Shown piece after piece: positions 39,141-51,800 of a DNA stretch of 64,000 nt (positions are counted from its first letter, which is position 1; the number at the start of each line of letters is the position of its first letter). This DNA comes from Parasponia andersonii. Taxonomy: Eukaryota > Streptophyta > Magnoliopsida > Rosales > Cannabaceae. The notes under the pieces were generated by a model. That model was not told the DNA's origin. It did no database searches and worked only from the letters and a program-made list of their open reading frames with translations. The translations under genes were made by a program, and so were the position numbers. The stretch spans positions 2,184,543-2,248,542 of the forward strand of contig JXTB01000006.1 of assembly GCA_002914805.1 (NCBI GenBank), read 5' to 3'.

Positions 39141-39794
39141 ATGGCTTCCCCACCGACACTCCCCATCTCAACTTCCCAAACTGCCACAGGTGGGGCCGCC
39201 GCCGCCGCCCAGGCGCAGGCCCCGATCGCCACGCCCGCATTCCGCGCGTTTCTCTCACGCCTCTCCAGCTCCGTCCGCCACGGCTTCTCGCAGCGCCGCC
39301 CCTGGTCCGAACTCCTCGATCGGGGCTCCATTTCCCGACCCGAGTCCCTCTCCGAGGCCTACTCCCGGATCCGGAAGAACCTCTCCTACTTCCGCGTCAA
39401 CTACGCGACCCTAATCGCCCTCGCCCTCGCCCTCTCGCTCCTCTCCCACCCTTTTTCTCTTCTCGTCCTCCTCTCGCTCCTCGCCGCCTGGGCCTTCCTC
39501 TACCTCTTCCGGCCGTCCGATCAGCCCCTCGTCATCCTCGGCCGCACGTTCTCCGACACCGAAACCCTAGCCGGGCTGGTCCTGCTGACCGTGATCGTCG
39601 TCTTCGTCTCCAGCGTCGGATCGCTCCTGATCTCGACCCTGATGGTCGGGTTCGCGATCGTGTGCGCCCACGGCGCGTTTAGGGTTCCGGAGGACCTGTT
39701 CCTCGACGATCAGGAGCCGGCGACCGCCGGTTTCCTCTCGTTCCTCGGCGGTGCCGCCTCGGCCGCCGCTCCCTCCCTCGCCGCACGCGTGTAG
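39141..39794 (+). CDS. PRA1 family protein (prenylated Rab acceptor), single exon
   Basis: 217 residues. PRA1 proteins are small endomembrane proteins that bind prenylated Rab GTPases and act in vesicle traffic at ER, Golgi and endosomes. The N-terminus is Ala/Pro-rich. The PRA1 domain runs from about residue 55 (RRPWSELLDRGSISRP) to about 200. Two long hydrophobic hairpins are visible (about 88-126, YATLIALALALSLLSHPF; and about 142-180, TLAGLVLLTVIVVFVSS), followed by an acidic end (FRVPEDLFLDDQEP). Absence of introns is normal for plant PRA1 genes. The coding region is far richer in G and C than its flanks and uses mostly C/G-ending codons. ATG at 39141 is the first in the frame and follows a CT-rich leader. 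It is most like the PRA1.B group. Confidence 0.93.
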   Translation: MASPPTLPISTSQTATGGAAAAAQAQAPIATPAFRAFLSRLSSSVRHGFSQRRPWSELLDRGSISRPESLSEAYSRIRKNLSYFRVNYATLIALALALSLLSHPFSLLVLLSLLAAWAFLYLFRPSDQPLVILGRTFSDTETLAGLVLLTVIVVFVSSVGSLLISTLMVGFAIVCAHGAFRVPEDLFLDDQEPATAGFLSFLGGAASAAAPSLAARV

Positions 39795-40554
39795 TGGAAG
39801 ATTTTGTCCAAACAAGCGTGCCCCGTGCCCTAGTTACGGTCTCCACTCCAGGTTTGTTAGAGAATCGATTATTATTCTTGTATTTTCTTGCTAGAAAGAA
39901 CAATGATGATTATCTGTTTGGGTTTACGGAAATTGTAGATTGGATCTTTACTAATTTTTTTCGAAGACTGCCTTAAGATGTAAACTTTTTCTTTTGTTTC
40001 TATTGAAAATTTTCAAGATCCTGTTATGGTCTCCAAGTCTTGCTTTCCATTATTTTTCATGTATTTCTGCTATTACTTAGGGCTTGATTGGGATAGCTTG
40101 TAAAGTATAGAAAGATATCCATGCTTTTGTAAAAGATATTTTGGATAAAAGAGTCTTCCTAAAAATTTTTTGAATCTTAAAAGATCGTTGAAAGCTGTGC
40201 CAAATACGTCCTTATTTAAGTTGTTAATTTCAAGTTTTCAATGCGAGTTGAGTAATTATTGATTTTTCCCATCGATTTCGATAGTTTATTTTTGTGTATG
40301 AATTAGATCTGAGTTTGAAATAACACAGTAAGTAGCAAATGAGGGTAGGTTTTGTGTGTTGGATGAGTCTTATCTAGGTTATTTTTTCTTTATACATTGC
40401 CACCGACCGCTTATAAGCTATACGTATTTAATTTTTAGTACTCAAAGGCAGTTTCTATTTTCTTTTTGTATTTCTGATTTAGTATAACGAAGCTATGGTC
40501 ACTATCTTTAGTTCAACTGTTATTTTTGCTTTTTAGTATAACACAGTAAGTATT
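39795..40554. other. PRA1 3' region
   Basis: Probable 3' UTR of PRA1 followed by gene-free DNA. No further coding region seen. Confidence 0.5.
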
Positions 40555-42005
40555 AACATAGTTATGTTTGCTTTTAAGGTTTCGCCATCGTTTGGTTAGA
40601 ATTTAGAAATGTAGGGAGGTAGGAGTCTTTAGGTTTTGCAATCATTTTGAAGGAAGAAATTATTGTTTGTCTTTTGCAATTTGAAGTGGTTTATCCGTGG
40701 AGTTAAGTCTCTTGCTACGAACATTATAAGGTTTGGCGGAGCTTCAATTTTGAACTCGGTTCTGTTAAATGGGTGTAGGGTGTTTCTGTTATTTTTTTTT
40801 TTTTATTTATAGTTTTTTTTTGGGTTAAGGGGAAAAAGGGTGAGACTACATAGAGGTCTTGAAGTTTGGACTTGGTTCTGTCAAATGGGTGTGGGGTGTT
40901 TCTGTGATTTTTTTTTTCTCGGTTAAGAAGAAAAAGGGTGAGACTAAATAGAGGTCTTGAAGTTCGGATTTTTTTTTTTTTTTTTTCCCGTAAGAAACGA
41001 AAATTTATTAAATTAACTTGAAAAGAAAGTACATGTATGGGATGAACCGTGTTGAAGTTTGGATGAACCGTACGGTTCACTAAGTATGGGATTTTTGCAT
41101 TTGTTAGTTCGTTATAGGTTTTCATGCCCATGACTCCTAACAAATGTTATCCTGAAGCTTTTTCCCTTTATCAGCTGTTAATGGAAATGCAATTTTGAGT
41201 GTATCAAATGTGGAAATTTACTTTCTATGCGTGGAAGCGGATAATGCAGAGGGTGAAATGCTTTTCATATCCTGTCTTTGATCTGAGATCTGGTTGTAGT
41301 TTGTGAAGGACATGGGGTTGATTTATTTTGGTTATGGAATATTTTGTTTACTTTGTAGCACTCAAAGCCCTTCTGTTAAACTAACTTAGGATAATATGAA
41401 ACTAAGTTAGTTGTGTTTACTCTTTCTGGTTCAAATTGAATGGTTGAGTTTGGCTTTTAGGCTTTGCCATCGTTTGGTAGGAGTAGGAGATGTAAGGATG
41501 TAGGCAGTTTTTATGTTTTGGCATCTTTTGCAAACTGTAGTGGTTATCCCTGTTGTCAATTGTTGATCTTTCTTTTTAAGCACAAAAGTAGTTGCCAAAA
41601 GAGGAGAGATTGTGAGGTTCGGCGGAGCTTCAGTTTCGAACTTGCGTCTGCTAAACCGGTGTAGGTTGTTTCTGGGATTTTTTTCATTTTCTTTTAAGGT
41701 AAAAGGGGTGAGACTACGAAGAGTTCTTGAAGGTTGGATGAACAGTAGTTCTATGTGCTCTTTACTTCTTATATGGTTCTAATGCTCGTAATGCGAATGA
41801 GTGTTATAACGATTCTTTACTTTTTATTTATCACGATTCTTTACTTCTTTATCAGCTGTTAATGGAACTGCATCTTGAATGTTTAAATTGTGGGAACTTA
41901 CCTTTTATATTTGGAGGCGGTTAGTATTAATGCACAGAGTGAAATACTCTTCATATTCAGTCTTTGATATGATATCTGGTTTGAGTTTGTTAAGGAAATG
42001 GAGGG
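40555..42005. repeat. Diverged tandem duplication of a roughly 0.7-0.8 kb non-coding unit
   Basis: Unit 1 (about 40555-41330) and unit 2 (about 41440-42005) share landmarks in the same order. 'gccatcgtttgg' is at 40583 and 41466. 'ggcggagcttca' followed by a 'gggtgtag..gtttct' phrase is near 40735 and 41620. 'gggtgagactac' is near 40840 and 41708. 'tttatcagctgttaatgga' is near 41168 and 41850, then 'gtctttgat..gatatctggtt' text near 41275 and 41970. Unit 1 contains a further internal duplication of about 120 bases, with the 'aaatgggtgtggggtgtttc' type phrase twice (40767-40970). No long ORF. Confidence 0.75.
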
Positions 42006-42339
42006 TTCTCTTTTTTTTTTTTTGGAAAAAAAAGTTATTATTATTAATATTATTTAATTTTACGAAACTCATTGATGTATTAGTTTGTCATTTAATTTTG
42101 GGCAATTTTAGCTGATGGCATTAATACAGGCCTCTTGATTTGAAATTTGAATATTGCAACAAATTTTAATAGTCAACAAATTTTAATATCTGGTTAGGAT
42201 TTGGTTGATATGCTGAATAGGAAAAGATTTTGGGTCATACCAATACTTCTCCGCGGGATACCCTTATAAAAAGTCCAATAATGAACATAGAGAGATTCCT
42301 AAGAATGGACATGGAGATTCCTATCCCAAAAAGAAATGA

Positions 42340-42600
42340 ATCTATTAAATTGGGCACCAAAAATGATTTACTACACGCATGGCAAAATGGCCGGCCCGCA
42401 AAAAAATAGAGAGCCTGGACCCGTTGGCCGGGTCAAGATTGGGCCGAGCCAGGCCCGTGCTTGGCTTTTTTTTTTTTGCAAGAAGGGCTCAGAATTTTGG
42501 GCCCAGAATGGTCCCTAAAAGAAAACGTGCTAGGCCAGCCCATCGGGCCTAGATTCTCAAATTCAACCCAACCCGAATTTCCTCCTCTATTGACCATCAA
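42340..42600. repeat. GGCC-rich non-autonomous repeat fragment
   Basis: A short stretch rich in 'ggccggcccg', 'gttggccgggtc', 'ttgggccgagccaggcc' and 'cccatcgggccta' in otherwise AT-rich DNA. Such words are typical of a family of plant non-autonomous DNA elements. The ends were not defined, and overlapping short ORFs on both strands come from the composition. Confidence 0.4.
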
Positions 42601-43670
42601 TTTATGGTCATGGACATTTTCTAACACTTGTATTCAGAAAAACAAATTTATAGACTACTCAATTCTCATTGGTTTATGGTAGTGTGCGACTCACGTGCGT
42701 ATTTAATGGGATACTTTTACTAAAAATTGGTATTACGTTGTCATTCTAAGTTTAGTACTTTATCCAATTTCCTTGGGCCTATTTGGTATTGGAGTTCCAA
42801 GTTTTCAAATTAATTGGGAAGTAGAGAGGGTGATGTGATTATTTAGAAACCTGAAAAATTATATTTGGTTATGCATTGAAATTTATTTCAAGCTTTTGAG
42901 AATATTAGAAAACTATATTTTATTGCACATGATAGGAATCTGCAAAAAAAAAAAAATAAGGATATAAAGATTGTAATTTTATTGTAGGGTCCATGGATTC
43001 AGATTTTTTTTTTTTTTTGGTGAAACCACTTATTTTGGCGGGTTTTATATTATCCCAAAACATGACTGACTCAACTCTTTGAATTTCGCATTCCGGTATA
43101 TCAAAAAAGTACAAAACTCATAACAATAATTCCCATTTCACATGCCCTACAATGCCCTGTACCAAAAAATTAAGACTAAATTTCCACGTACTAAAGAGTT
43201 CCATGTAGAACTAGTAGCTTATAGGTATTCCAAGTTTGAACCTTAGTTATGTTATGCATATTTATTAATCAAGCGACCCTATTATTTAGCCCGTTATGCG
43301 CTTTGCTTAGATGATGATCGATTTGGTTGAAGGAAACTCCTCAACCTATCTTGACTATTGTAATAAACTATAATGAATGACAAGGTTGTTACAACAACAA
43401 AAAGAAAAAAAACGGGAAGAAAAATTCAGTAAAAATTCCCCTGTAAAGAACCATGGATTGATTATTGTGTGTCTCTAGTTCATTTTTTGTCCTTTATTAA
43501 TTCTTGCAATCTGAAGTGTATATCCATGGTGTCTAGTAGTTGTCATTTTTTACTGTATTTTAAATTTATTTGGAAACCCTAGCCACAACACAGCCACAAC
43601 CGCCACCAACCCACCACTAGTTCTTCCATTTCATGCTATTTGGCAGGAATTACACTTCTGCCCACTAGGT
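42601..43670. other. Gene-free DNA
   Basis: AT-rich; no coding region, RNA gene or clear repeat seen. Confidence 0.5.
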
Positions 43671-43714
43671 TTGGGAGTTCCAATGAACCATTGCATGGTT
43701 CTTGGATTAAAATG

Positions 43715-43955
43715 TACAACCACCAAAATTCACAAAATTTTTACCCTCTTGTCTAAGAGGGGAGCCACGCATTTGTTGGGATATCCAGGGATTTATCTTC
43801 TACCTCAACCAGAATTCATGAAATTTCGACATAATTACCATGTCATGAATCGTACAACCACAAGAATTCATGAAATTTCAACTTTCTTGTCTAAGAGGGG
43901 AACCCAACATTTATTGGAATATCCAGGGATTTATCTTCTACCTCCACATTGCTAC
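43715..43955. repeat. 138-base tandem repeat, about 1.7 copies
   Basis: 'cttgtctaagagggg' starts at 43748 and again at 43886, and 'atccagggatttatcttcta' recurs at the same offset. Because 138 is a multiple of three, one ORF (43671-43988) reads through both copies as repeated SKRG..HLL.YPGIYLLP. I regard that ORF as a consequence of the repeat, not as a gene. Confidence 0.85.
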
Positions 43956-43966
43956 GTTAGGAACTA

Positions 43967-43980
43967 CGACCCTGATACCA
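43967..43980 (-). other. Possible initiator-tRNA primer site of an LTR-element relic
   Basis: On the minus strand TGGTATCAGGGTC resembles the tRNA-Met primer site (TGGTATCAGAGC) with one or two changes. If real, an LTR lies to its right and the 138-base repeat sits in the leader of the relic. No reverse transcriptase remains nearby. Confidence 0.35.
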
Positions 43981-44149
43981 CTTATTAAAACTTGAGGTTC
44001 TATTTCAAAATAATTAATTAATCAAAGTGAGTAACTTAAATCTATATAAACTATCTTTTCTATCTCTAACCACTGTACAACTTATTCACATATTTAATAG
44101 ATTAGGAACATGACAATGACCTTAAAGATCAGTAATGTAAAATCCTTAT

Positions 44150-46420
44150 TTTTAAATGGGCAAAAGGGTAATTTTAGAGTCAAGGGTATTTTGGTAAAAA
44201 TCAATTTTAGAATATTAAAATCAAAATATCTGGAATATTTTATTATATCAATAGATTTCAAAAATTGTATTTAAATTCCTCCATTTCATCGTCTTCTTCA
44301 AGAGAAGTCCCCGAGAGAGAAAAAGAGCACTAAAATTTCAAAACTTCGTCGCCAGTACACAGCATCTCCGATCGCCCGATACCCTAGGTCACCATCTTCC
44401 TCAACCTCCAACGAAGTGATGCCGCTAAGCCTAACTGGATTTTGTCACTAGAAAACGGAGATCGGCCATCTTGAATTTTTCGGCTATTATGAGGTTTTTT
44501 CGACCACCAGAGCTTCACCAAACCTCCTTTCGCGATGTCAATAGTACCGTTAGATTCGTCTCGTCGTTACATTTCTCGACTACTTTTGGTCGTTAATTCA
44601 CCATTGGTAAGATTTTCACTATTTGGGCTGTTTAACCAAAGTTTGTAAAATATGATATTTTTATAATTATTTGATTAGGTAATTATTTTACCGGAGATAA
44701 CTATTTGAGGTGAAAGAATATTAAAATCATGAATAATTACAGTTGGTAGAACTAAAAATGATGTCCAGAAGCATGTTAATTTTTGAATTGAAAAATATGG
44801 TATTCTTCTAATTCAGAACAAAAAGTTGTATTCTTACAAATCAAAACAGCATTGGGTTAGAAATCTAATAGTAGTGATATTGGATTTTGGGCCGAAATTT
44901 GAAAAATTTGAAAAGTATTATTTTTCAAAATATTTATGTAAAAATGACAATTTTATAAATAATTAGCAACATTGATTAGTTTTCAAATATTTTCGAAAGT
45001 GATATTTTCCCAAGTAATTCTGTGATAATGATTTTTTCTGAAATATTTTCAGAAAAGTAGTATGTTTGTAAATTTTCAGCAAAGATGATATTTTTCTAAA
45101 GATTTTGGAAAAAGTTGACATTTTTCAAAGAGATATTTTTGTAATTTTCGGATTTAAAACTCGTTTAAGGCTTGAGATCTCGAAATTGAATTCTGATCAA
45201 TATGGATTTAGTAAGGTCGAGAAACGAGTTTTGATATAATGTCGCTATATTTCGAGGTGGCACAAATTCGAAAGCTCGTGAACAATATCGTTTTGTCTGT
45301 TACGGACTGGGTCCCGCATCAAGACTCACTTTTAACAAATTATATATCTAACCTAGCATTTTTTATTGCTCTGAATTCGCCAGTGACCTTTGTTTCTCAA
45401 TCCGAGACTCCATTGAAAAAGTCACTTTTTCAATTGAGCTTATCGGGATCCCAAAATAACTGTTCAAACATCTAAATGACCAATGAGAATTTTCTTCGAG
45501 TGTCGTTAGCTTGGTATAGCTACCAAATTGAGGTAAGGGTTCAATTACCTGATGTTATATCTATTTTAATTTATAATTGCATTAAAAAATTTTTTATGAA
45601 AAATCGTGATTTTACGAAGATTTAATAAATTATTGATACGTGTTTGATTATATTGGGATCAGACTGTGTGGATTTTTATACTTATTTTTTTCATTGTGAT
45701 TATGGGATAAACAACAGTATGCTGCCCTTGTTACTGTAAATCCCAAGATAATATCAAATGAGATTTTAAAGCATGATTTGATTCAAAGATGTATGGTTGT
45801 TGTGAATCGTTACATGTTATACATACCATAGGATCACACACTTAAGTTCTATTATTGCATCACAGTAATTTATATCGTTGTCGAGTTACTATAGTGTTAG
45901 GTGAAAGACCTAGGCCTCTGTGCAGATTTTTGGCTAATACATTTATGGGTAGTATTAAAATAATGAGTACCTTTGCTACAGAGGCATTACAGGGTCGTGA
46001 TGGGAGGATGAGAGCTCACTCATATACTTGGTTGATTTATGATATATACAATTGTGTGGATTTAGTTTTAGTTTTGAATATGAGATTATTCGGGATATCA
46101 ATTATTTTATAAATTTGGTTTATAAATAGATTCTGGAAAATGTATTAACCACGTATGTTTGGTAAAAATTGCATCCATTCAAAGAGGTAATTGAATTTAA
46201 CTGAGCATATGAATACTCACCCTCCCTACTTCTTCTACTTTCAGGTGTTCGACTATTTGAGATAGTTGTCTTAAAATTTAATGTGTATTTTTCTTAAATA
46301 ATTAAAGCTATTAAGAGTTTTAATAGATGTAGAATTTATAATAATTTGAGGACTAAAACGAAATTATTTAGTATATAATTTCTCCTGAATTTTATGTTAC
46401 ACATTTACTAATCATGTCGT
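44150..46420 (+). repeat. LTR-like repeat, copy B
   Basis: Same order of landmarks as 34.9-37.1 kb: 'aatgtaaaatcctta' near 44137; a leader-like stretch with 'cttcaagagaagtccccgag' (44297) and 'ttcggctattatgaggt'; 'atatctaacctagcatttt' (45345); 'gaggtaagggttcaattacc' (45530); 'ccctccctacttcttctac' (46224) with 'ttcaggtgttcg'; and an end near 46400 with 'atgttacac'. No long ORF. Probably an old solo LTR or LARD of the same family. Confidence 0.5.
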
Positions 46421-47660
46421 AATATAAGACATGACAAGATAATATGTTTTTTATTTAATTCAATTTATAGAAACAAATTATTAAAGGAAAATCACAAAAT
46501 TGGTCCCACATCAATGATTCTTTCTATTTATACAAAAATGCTAATGGAAGAACTTTTATTTTCCACATTTGAATCATACATTGGAACTTATTGCAACTGA
46601 AAAATAGTTCTAGGAAAAAGCTCTATATAGATAATATTTCAAGAGAAAATATACAATTCATCCTAATTATTTATAAAATTAATAATTACATTTTAAAGTT
46701 AGTAGTTGGGATAACATTATGCATTGGATGAGCTAAGTTCAGGAAAAATTTCATAATAAATCCTAAATTTTCATCTTTTTGCATAAACAATGGTATTTTG
46801 AAAAATACTATCCAAAGCTATTATCTTTTTTTCTTTTTCCTCCTCTAATTCAAATTTCTCGGATCAAAAACTAGGAATGAAAATACAAATTTAGCTTTCA
46901 TAGACACCAAATAATAACTTAGCTAAAAAAAATATAAACCTAAAATATTGACCAAACGAGATAAATATTCTACATTAAAATAATGAAATAAATTATCACA
47001 ACATTCTCTTGTTTTATAATTCTTTTTTTTTTTTTATAGTTTTATATTTGTTTATTTGAGTTTTTCCACATAAATGCAAAAGATTTGGGTAGAAATGGAA
47101 CGAGGTGGATCAAAGAGCGGATCAAAGACGGTTTTTCAATTACTGTTCTTATCTCCGTAGGCCAATCGTAATATTATGCATGCCGAAATAATTAACGAAT
47201 AATGAGAAAAATCATAATTACTCATTATCAACAGATAATGACAACATAAGAAAAAAAAAATAAAGATAAAAATGCTAAATTTTTTATAATTAGCAAAAAT
47301 AAAACTCAATAATATATTAAATAATTTTCAAACTTAAAACTTAAAATATATAAATATATATAACTCCCTAAAATTATTAGTTTATCAAAAATATATGAGT
47401 ATAAATAATATAAAATTAAATAAATATGTATATATAATAATTTGTGTACGTGAATATATATATTATGGCAGGCATAAATTAAACTAATATCATCCCTCTG
47501 CTATATCCGCGTATTAATAATACGGTTATTTCTGGTAATTTTTCCCGCTTGATCTATTTTTCTCCGTTCTCTGGTGGGATCGGATAACCACCGTCTATTG
47601 TTGTCTTAGTTATGAGTTACCTAATCTCAATTATGTAACGTAACCCTCGCCGTTGGTAAT
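46421..47660. other. Gene-free AT-rich DNA upstream of the F-box gene
   Basis: Extremely AT-rich, with no coding region. The last 200 bases may contain the promoter of the F-box gene. Nothing specific was identified. Confidence 0.5.
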
Positions 47661-47723
47661 GATTTTGTGAGAAGAACCAAATGGAGTATCATCATCATCT
47701 TCAGAAGAAGGAGAAGAAGAAGA

Positions 47724-48885
47724 ATGATATTCGCAGCACTGTTCGATGAATTGCCCGAAGACTTAAAAGATAAACATTTTACGCAGGCTTCCTACACAGT
47801 GCGTGGCAGGATTCGCTTGCGTTTCCAAATCATGGCCTATTGCTTTCCCAAGACGGCCTCTCTTCCCTTTGTCGGACTAATTCAACGCCTGCAAATAGAG
47901 TCCCACGTCGGAAACCGGGGGCCAAAAACTTTCACGTGTCGAATTCATATTATTCAGAACTGATAATCTGGATACCATTCCACCCTTTAAGACTAGTGCG
48001 GGTATTCTGCCCCTGGGCTTTGACAGTCAAACATCCGTGTTACTGGATTCCTGCTATGGGGCTGGCTTGTTTTGCCATTGGAGAGGCTGTATTCCTATAT
48101 ATATATATATAGATATATTTTTTTTTGGGAACCTTTTCAGCCATCAATCTGCCATTATTGGCAAGCCTCTTGAGAATGCTCTTCACATGTATGCCGCGCT
48201 TGCTTACGACCCTTCTAAGTCTAGTTTCTATAGAGTTGTTCGGTTTGATCAGGGTTTCAGATATTTAAACGTGTACAATTCGCAAACAAGGAGATGGAAG
48301 AAGCTCGAGTTTTGGCTTGAAAATGATGTTACCAAGGTGGAGTGGATTGAAAAACAGTCTGTGTTTTTCCAAGGGGAGATTTATAGACTGTCCATGTCAG
48401 GGCATTTGCTGAGGTTTGTGGTTGACCGAGAAGTGAGTTTAAAGGATGAGGCTCAGGCAATCAATCTCCCTGAGGTTGCCAATAAATTATACCCAAAACA
48501 TTACTGTCTTGGACTGTGCAATGATCAGATCAATTTCATGGTGTTCGACAATGAGTTGTGTCTCTGCATTTGGGTTCTTAGTAGTGGTACTTACGAATGG
48601 TCGCTAAGACGTAGGCTTTCCAGAATCCATCAATATTTTGCCTGCAAGAACAGTTTTTTCCCGCCCTTGGGTTTTCACCCGTATATGGATATTGTTTTTG
48701 TTGGTTTAACTTCTCAGGGGTTAAAATCATCAATCATGAAGATTTCTTTTGGCAAGGATACTGCCTCTGCATTTCAGTACTCATGCCAGGATATAGTTCG
48801 AGATATGCATTTTATAAACTGGCATAATGCTGTCACCTTTCCTCTTTTCAAATGTTCCGTTCCCTTCCGCAAATGGAACAGCTGA
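47724..48885 (+). pseudogene. F-box protein gene with F-box-associated domain, two frameshifts
   Basis: F-box proteins recruit substrates to SCF ubiquitin ligases. From ATG 47724 (or 47667) the frame reads to ELPEDL. It then needs a shift by one base at an A run (47765-47768) to continue as INILRRLPTQCVAGFACVSKSW, the classic plant F-box. A second shift near 47960 leads to DNLDTIPPFKTSAGILPLGF, and from there the frame is open to the TGA at 48883-48885. That part is the F-box-associated region (LENALHMYAALAYDPSKSSF, RWKKLEFWLE, GEIYRLSMSGHLLRF, LCLCIWVLSSGTYEWSL). A TA microsatellite (about 48097-48110) followed by a T run has expanded inside the coding frame. Length matches an ordinary F-box gene of about 385 residues. 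It is either a recent pseudogene or intact in the plant with assembly errors in homopolymers. Confidence 0.85.
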
Positions 48886-51800
48886 ACCTTCTACAGATGG
48901 TATGTAGCCTAATCTTCACTCATGCTTGTTGTAATACTGTGATGTTTCACTCTACGTACATTGAATATATCTTTTGTCCTTAGAATAATATGATTGTATA
49001 TTGATTTTCTAGTTTGCTTTACCGTCTGTTGCTTTGTTTTTATTTTTTGCTGGATACCATCTGTTGCTTAGTTACAGATTTGATAGCACAAACATGTTTG
49101 TGTTTTCTTCAGTTTTCACTAACCTGCGTGTAAACTTGTTTGGAAACTGACTGTTCACTTCACAAAATTCCTAAGACATAGGAAAAGGGAACAATACATT
49201 TTAATCTTTTGCACATGGTTTGTATTTGTAATTAGTAGACTCATAAATCGTTAGAAGATAAACACACTTTGTCATGATTTAAGATTTCCGTTTGTTGTCT
49301 TAGGTCTTTTTGACAAACAGTAACAGATAATTTATCACATCCTAGTCAAAAACTTTCATGTAAAAAGTTGTTTATTTTAATATTTTTCGATATATATTTA
49401 TGAATAATTTTCACTAGAATAGGATATATCTTGGTACAATTACCATAGTTTGAAGGGGACAATTTTTGGTACCTGTAAGTGCAACAGATGATCAATATGT
49501 GATTTTGAGTTTTGTACGTTCTTCGTTTTGTCTCTTTGATTTGTGATTTATTTTGAGGGCATGATCGTTGCTATTTGTGGCTCTCTTGTAACTTAGCTGA
49601 GCACTGTCGGATGAATACTTGTCTCTTATGGATATTATTGTTATTTTAATTTTATTTCATATCTTTTGTTTCATGCCAGTTGATCTTTGTGTTCATGCTA
49701 CTTCCGCTTTGTGTATTCGTACATGGATGTGCTTGATTTATATTCCTTACCTCATTTCATTTAGACTCGCTGTACAAGCCTACTAGGCTCTGATATGCAC
49801 TATTTATGTGTTTAGTATGACCACTGACCTTCATTTTCTGTTTGAATTTATGTTGCTAGATTTCCGTCATAATACTTATAATTCTCAATTATCTTCCTTT
49901 TGCGTTATGTGCAGAAAACTGATAGGTAAAGTAGTCGTGCAAAAATCAGATTCCTTAGCTAATGGTACTTATGTTCTAGAATGAACATGCTAGAATAGGT
50001 GAGAAATGTACGTCATTTTGAGGAAGCGGTAATATTTTCTTAGCCTTTAAATCCTATCATTAGCCTAGACATTAAGATAGGATCTTGGTAAAGTAATCTC
50101 ATCTGTAGTCATGTTATGCTTTACATGCATTGCCTTATTTAGTTCTTATCAAATCGAGCTTATTTTCCGTATACTTGGTTATATCATGTATCATTTACCA
50201 CAAAGACACATTTTTGTTTCACCGAAAAATGAGAAATGAGTGTCTAGCTTCTTTGTGTTAGCTGTGATTAGGGTTCACTAAAGCAACTTGTGAGGGACAA
50301 TCATAGATTGGCATCTAATATATGGTTTTGAAGGCAAAGCTAGTGGCTCTTAAGCAAGAAGTACAAAGACTCGAAGCAAACATGCGAATTATAATCCACA
50401 CTGAAAGAGCAATTGCAATCTAGTTTTCTCCAGATAGGATTTCAAGAAAGGAAGTTGGATATTGTGGGAATCAGGCTTCATACCTTATTCTTTGGATGGG
50501 GACTTAAAATGCCAAAATTTCGCTGATTTTCCTTTACACCCCCATATTTCCTCAATTTTCAATTGTGCTCAATTGTAAACCCTCTTTTTTTTTTTTCAAA
50601 GCCTTACCCACTTTCTTCCTCCCTCTACCTCTCTTTTTCTTTCTCCATCTACCTGATTCAATTTTCTAGTAAGTGACAGCCTCTCTATCCTTTTCTATTA
50701 GACTTCCCTCTCCCTGCCCTGACCCTTCTACTGTAGTCGTCTATTGTGCATACAGTATGGACCCACCGGCTAAAAGCATTTGAGGAAAAACTCCTGAGAG
50801 TCTGGTGGAGAAGGTTGTGCTATTGAAAGCCCACTAGAATAACTATTGGGAAGGGTAGTGCTTGGGTTGACAGCAGAGGCCTTGGTTGACAAGTCTGTGG
50901 GAGCTGGGCCATATGGATATGGAGAACAGCAAAGCCCTCACCTTTCGTGTGCCTGGTCATGAGGATGTTCCAAATACAACCCGGAGATTGTCATAAAGTT
51001 CATCAACAACCACAATTATAAGCAACCTTTTGTTAACTTTTGCTTTTTATGTGAATGAGAGGCTTTTCTCCTACATCTTCCCCATAGTATATGATTAGCT
51101 ACTTCTACTATACCTTCAATTGATTTTTTGTGAAGATACTAATTACTAACTTACCTGGATGACGTTATTGATGATCTATTAAGAAGGATTCTTCCCTACC
51201 ACAAGTCAGAAAAAAGGTGTTCTTACTTGACATTGTGTTTTCTGAATTAAAAGTTGTTGGGCAAATTAAACTTTATCCCCTTAAAATTTTCCTTTGCTGT
51301 CAATTCAGAAAATTTTTTTATTTGCAATCACCTGAATTTTTATTTAACTCGTATTACTCCAAAATTAACTAACGAACTTTTTAGTTTTTCACAAGTACAG
51401 CTAATCACGTGCCGAAACCTGTATCTCCATAGTGCAAACTTCATATAGTAAGTAGTGTAGAATATGAACTTCTTGTAATGGTATACAGGGTAGAATTTTA
51501 CAATAGAATTTGACATTATGATTTTTTTTTTTGGTGATGTTGAAGGTTTAACTTAAACACATATAAAATAAAAATTTGAAAAAAAAATTCAATTTTCGTA
51601 ATGTGAAATTCCACTCTATACTCTCACAAGGTCACATGCTTAGGGATATGAGAACAGCTTCATTTCTAAAAAAACTAACTGCTGTTAAGTTTTTAGGCCA
51701 AAAAATTGAAGTCTGTGGTTTGAGTGTCCAAAAAAATTAAGTTTGGGTAAATGCCTCAATGTGTCTTTCCCCAAAGGTGCAATTTCAGCCCCTAAAGCAT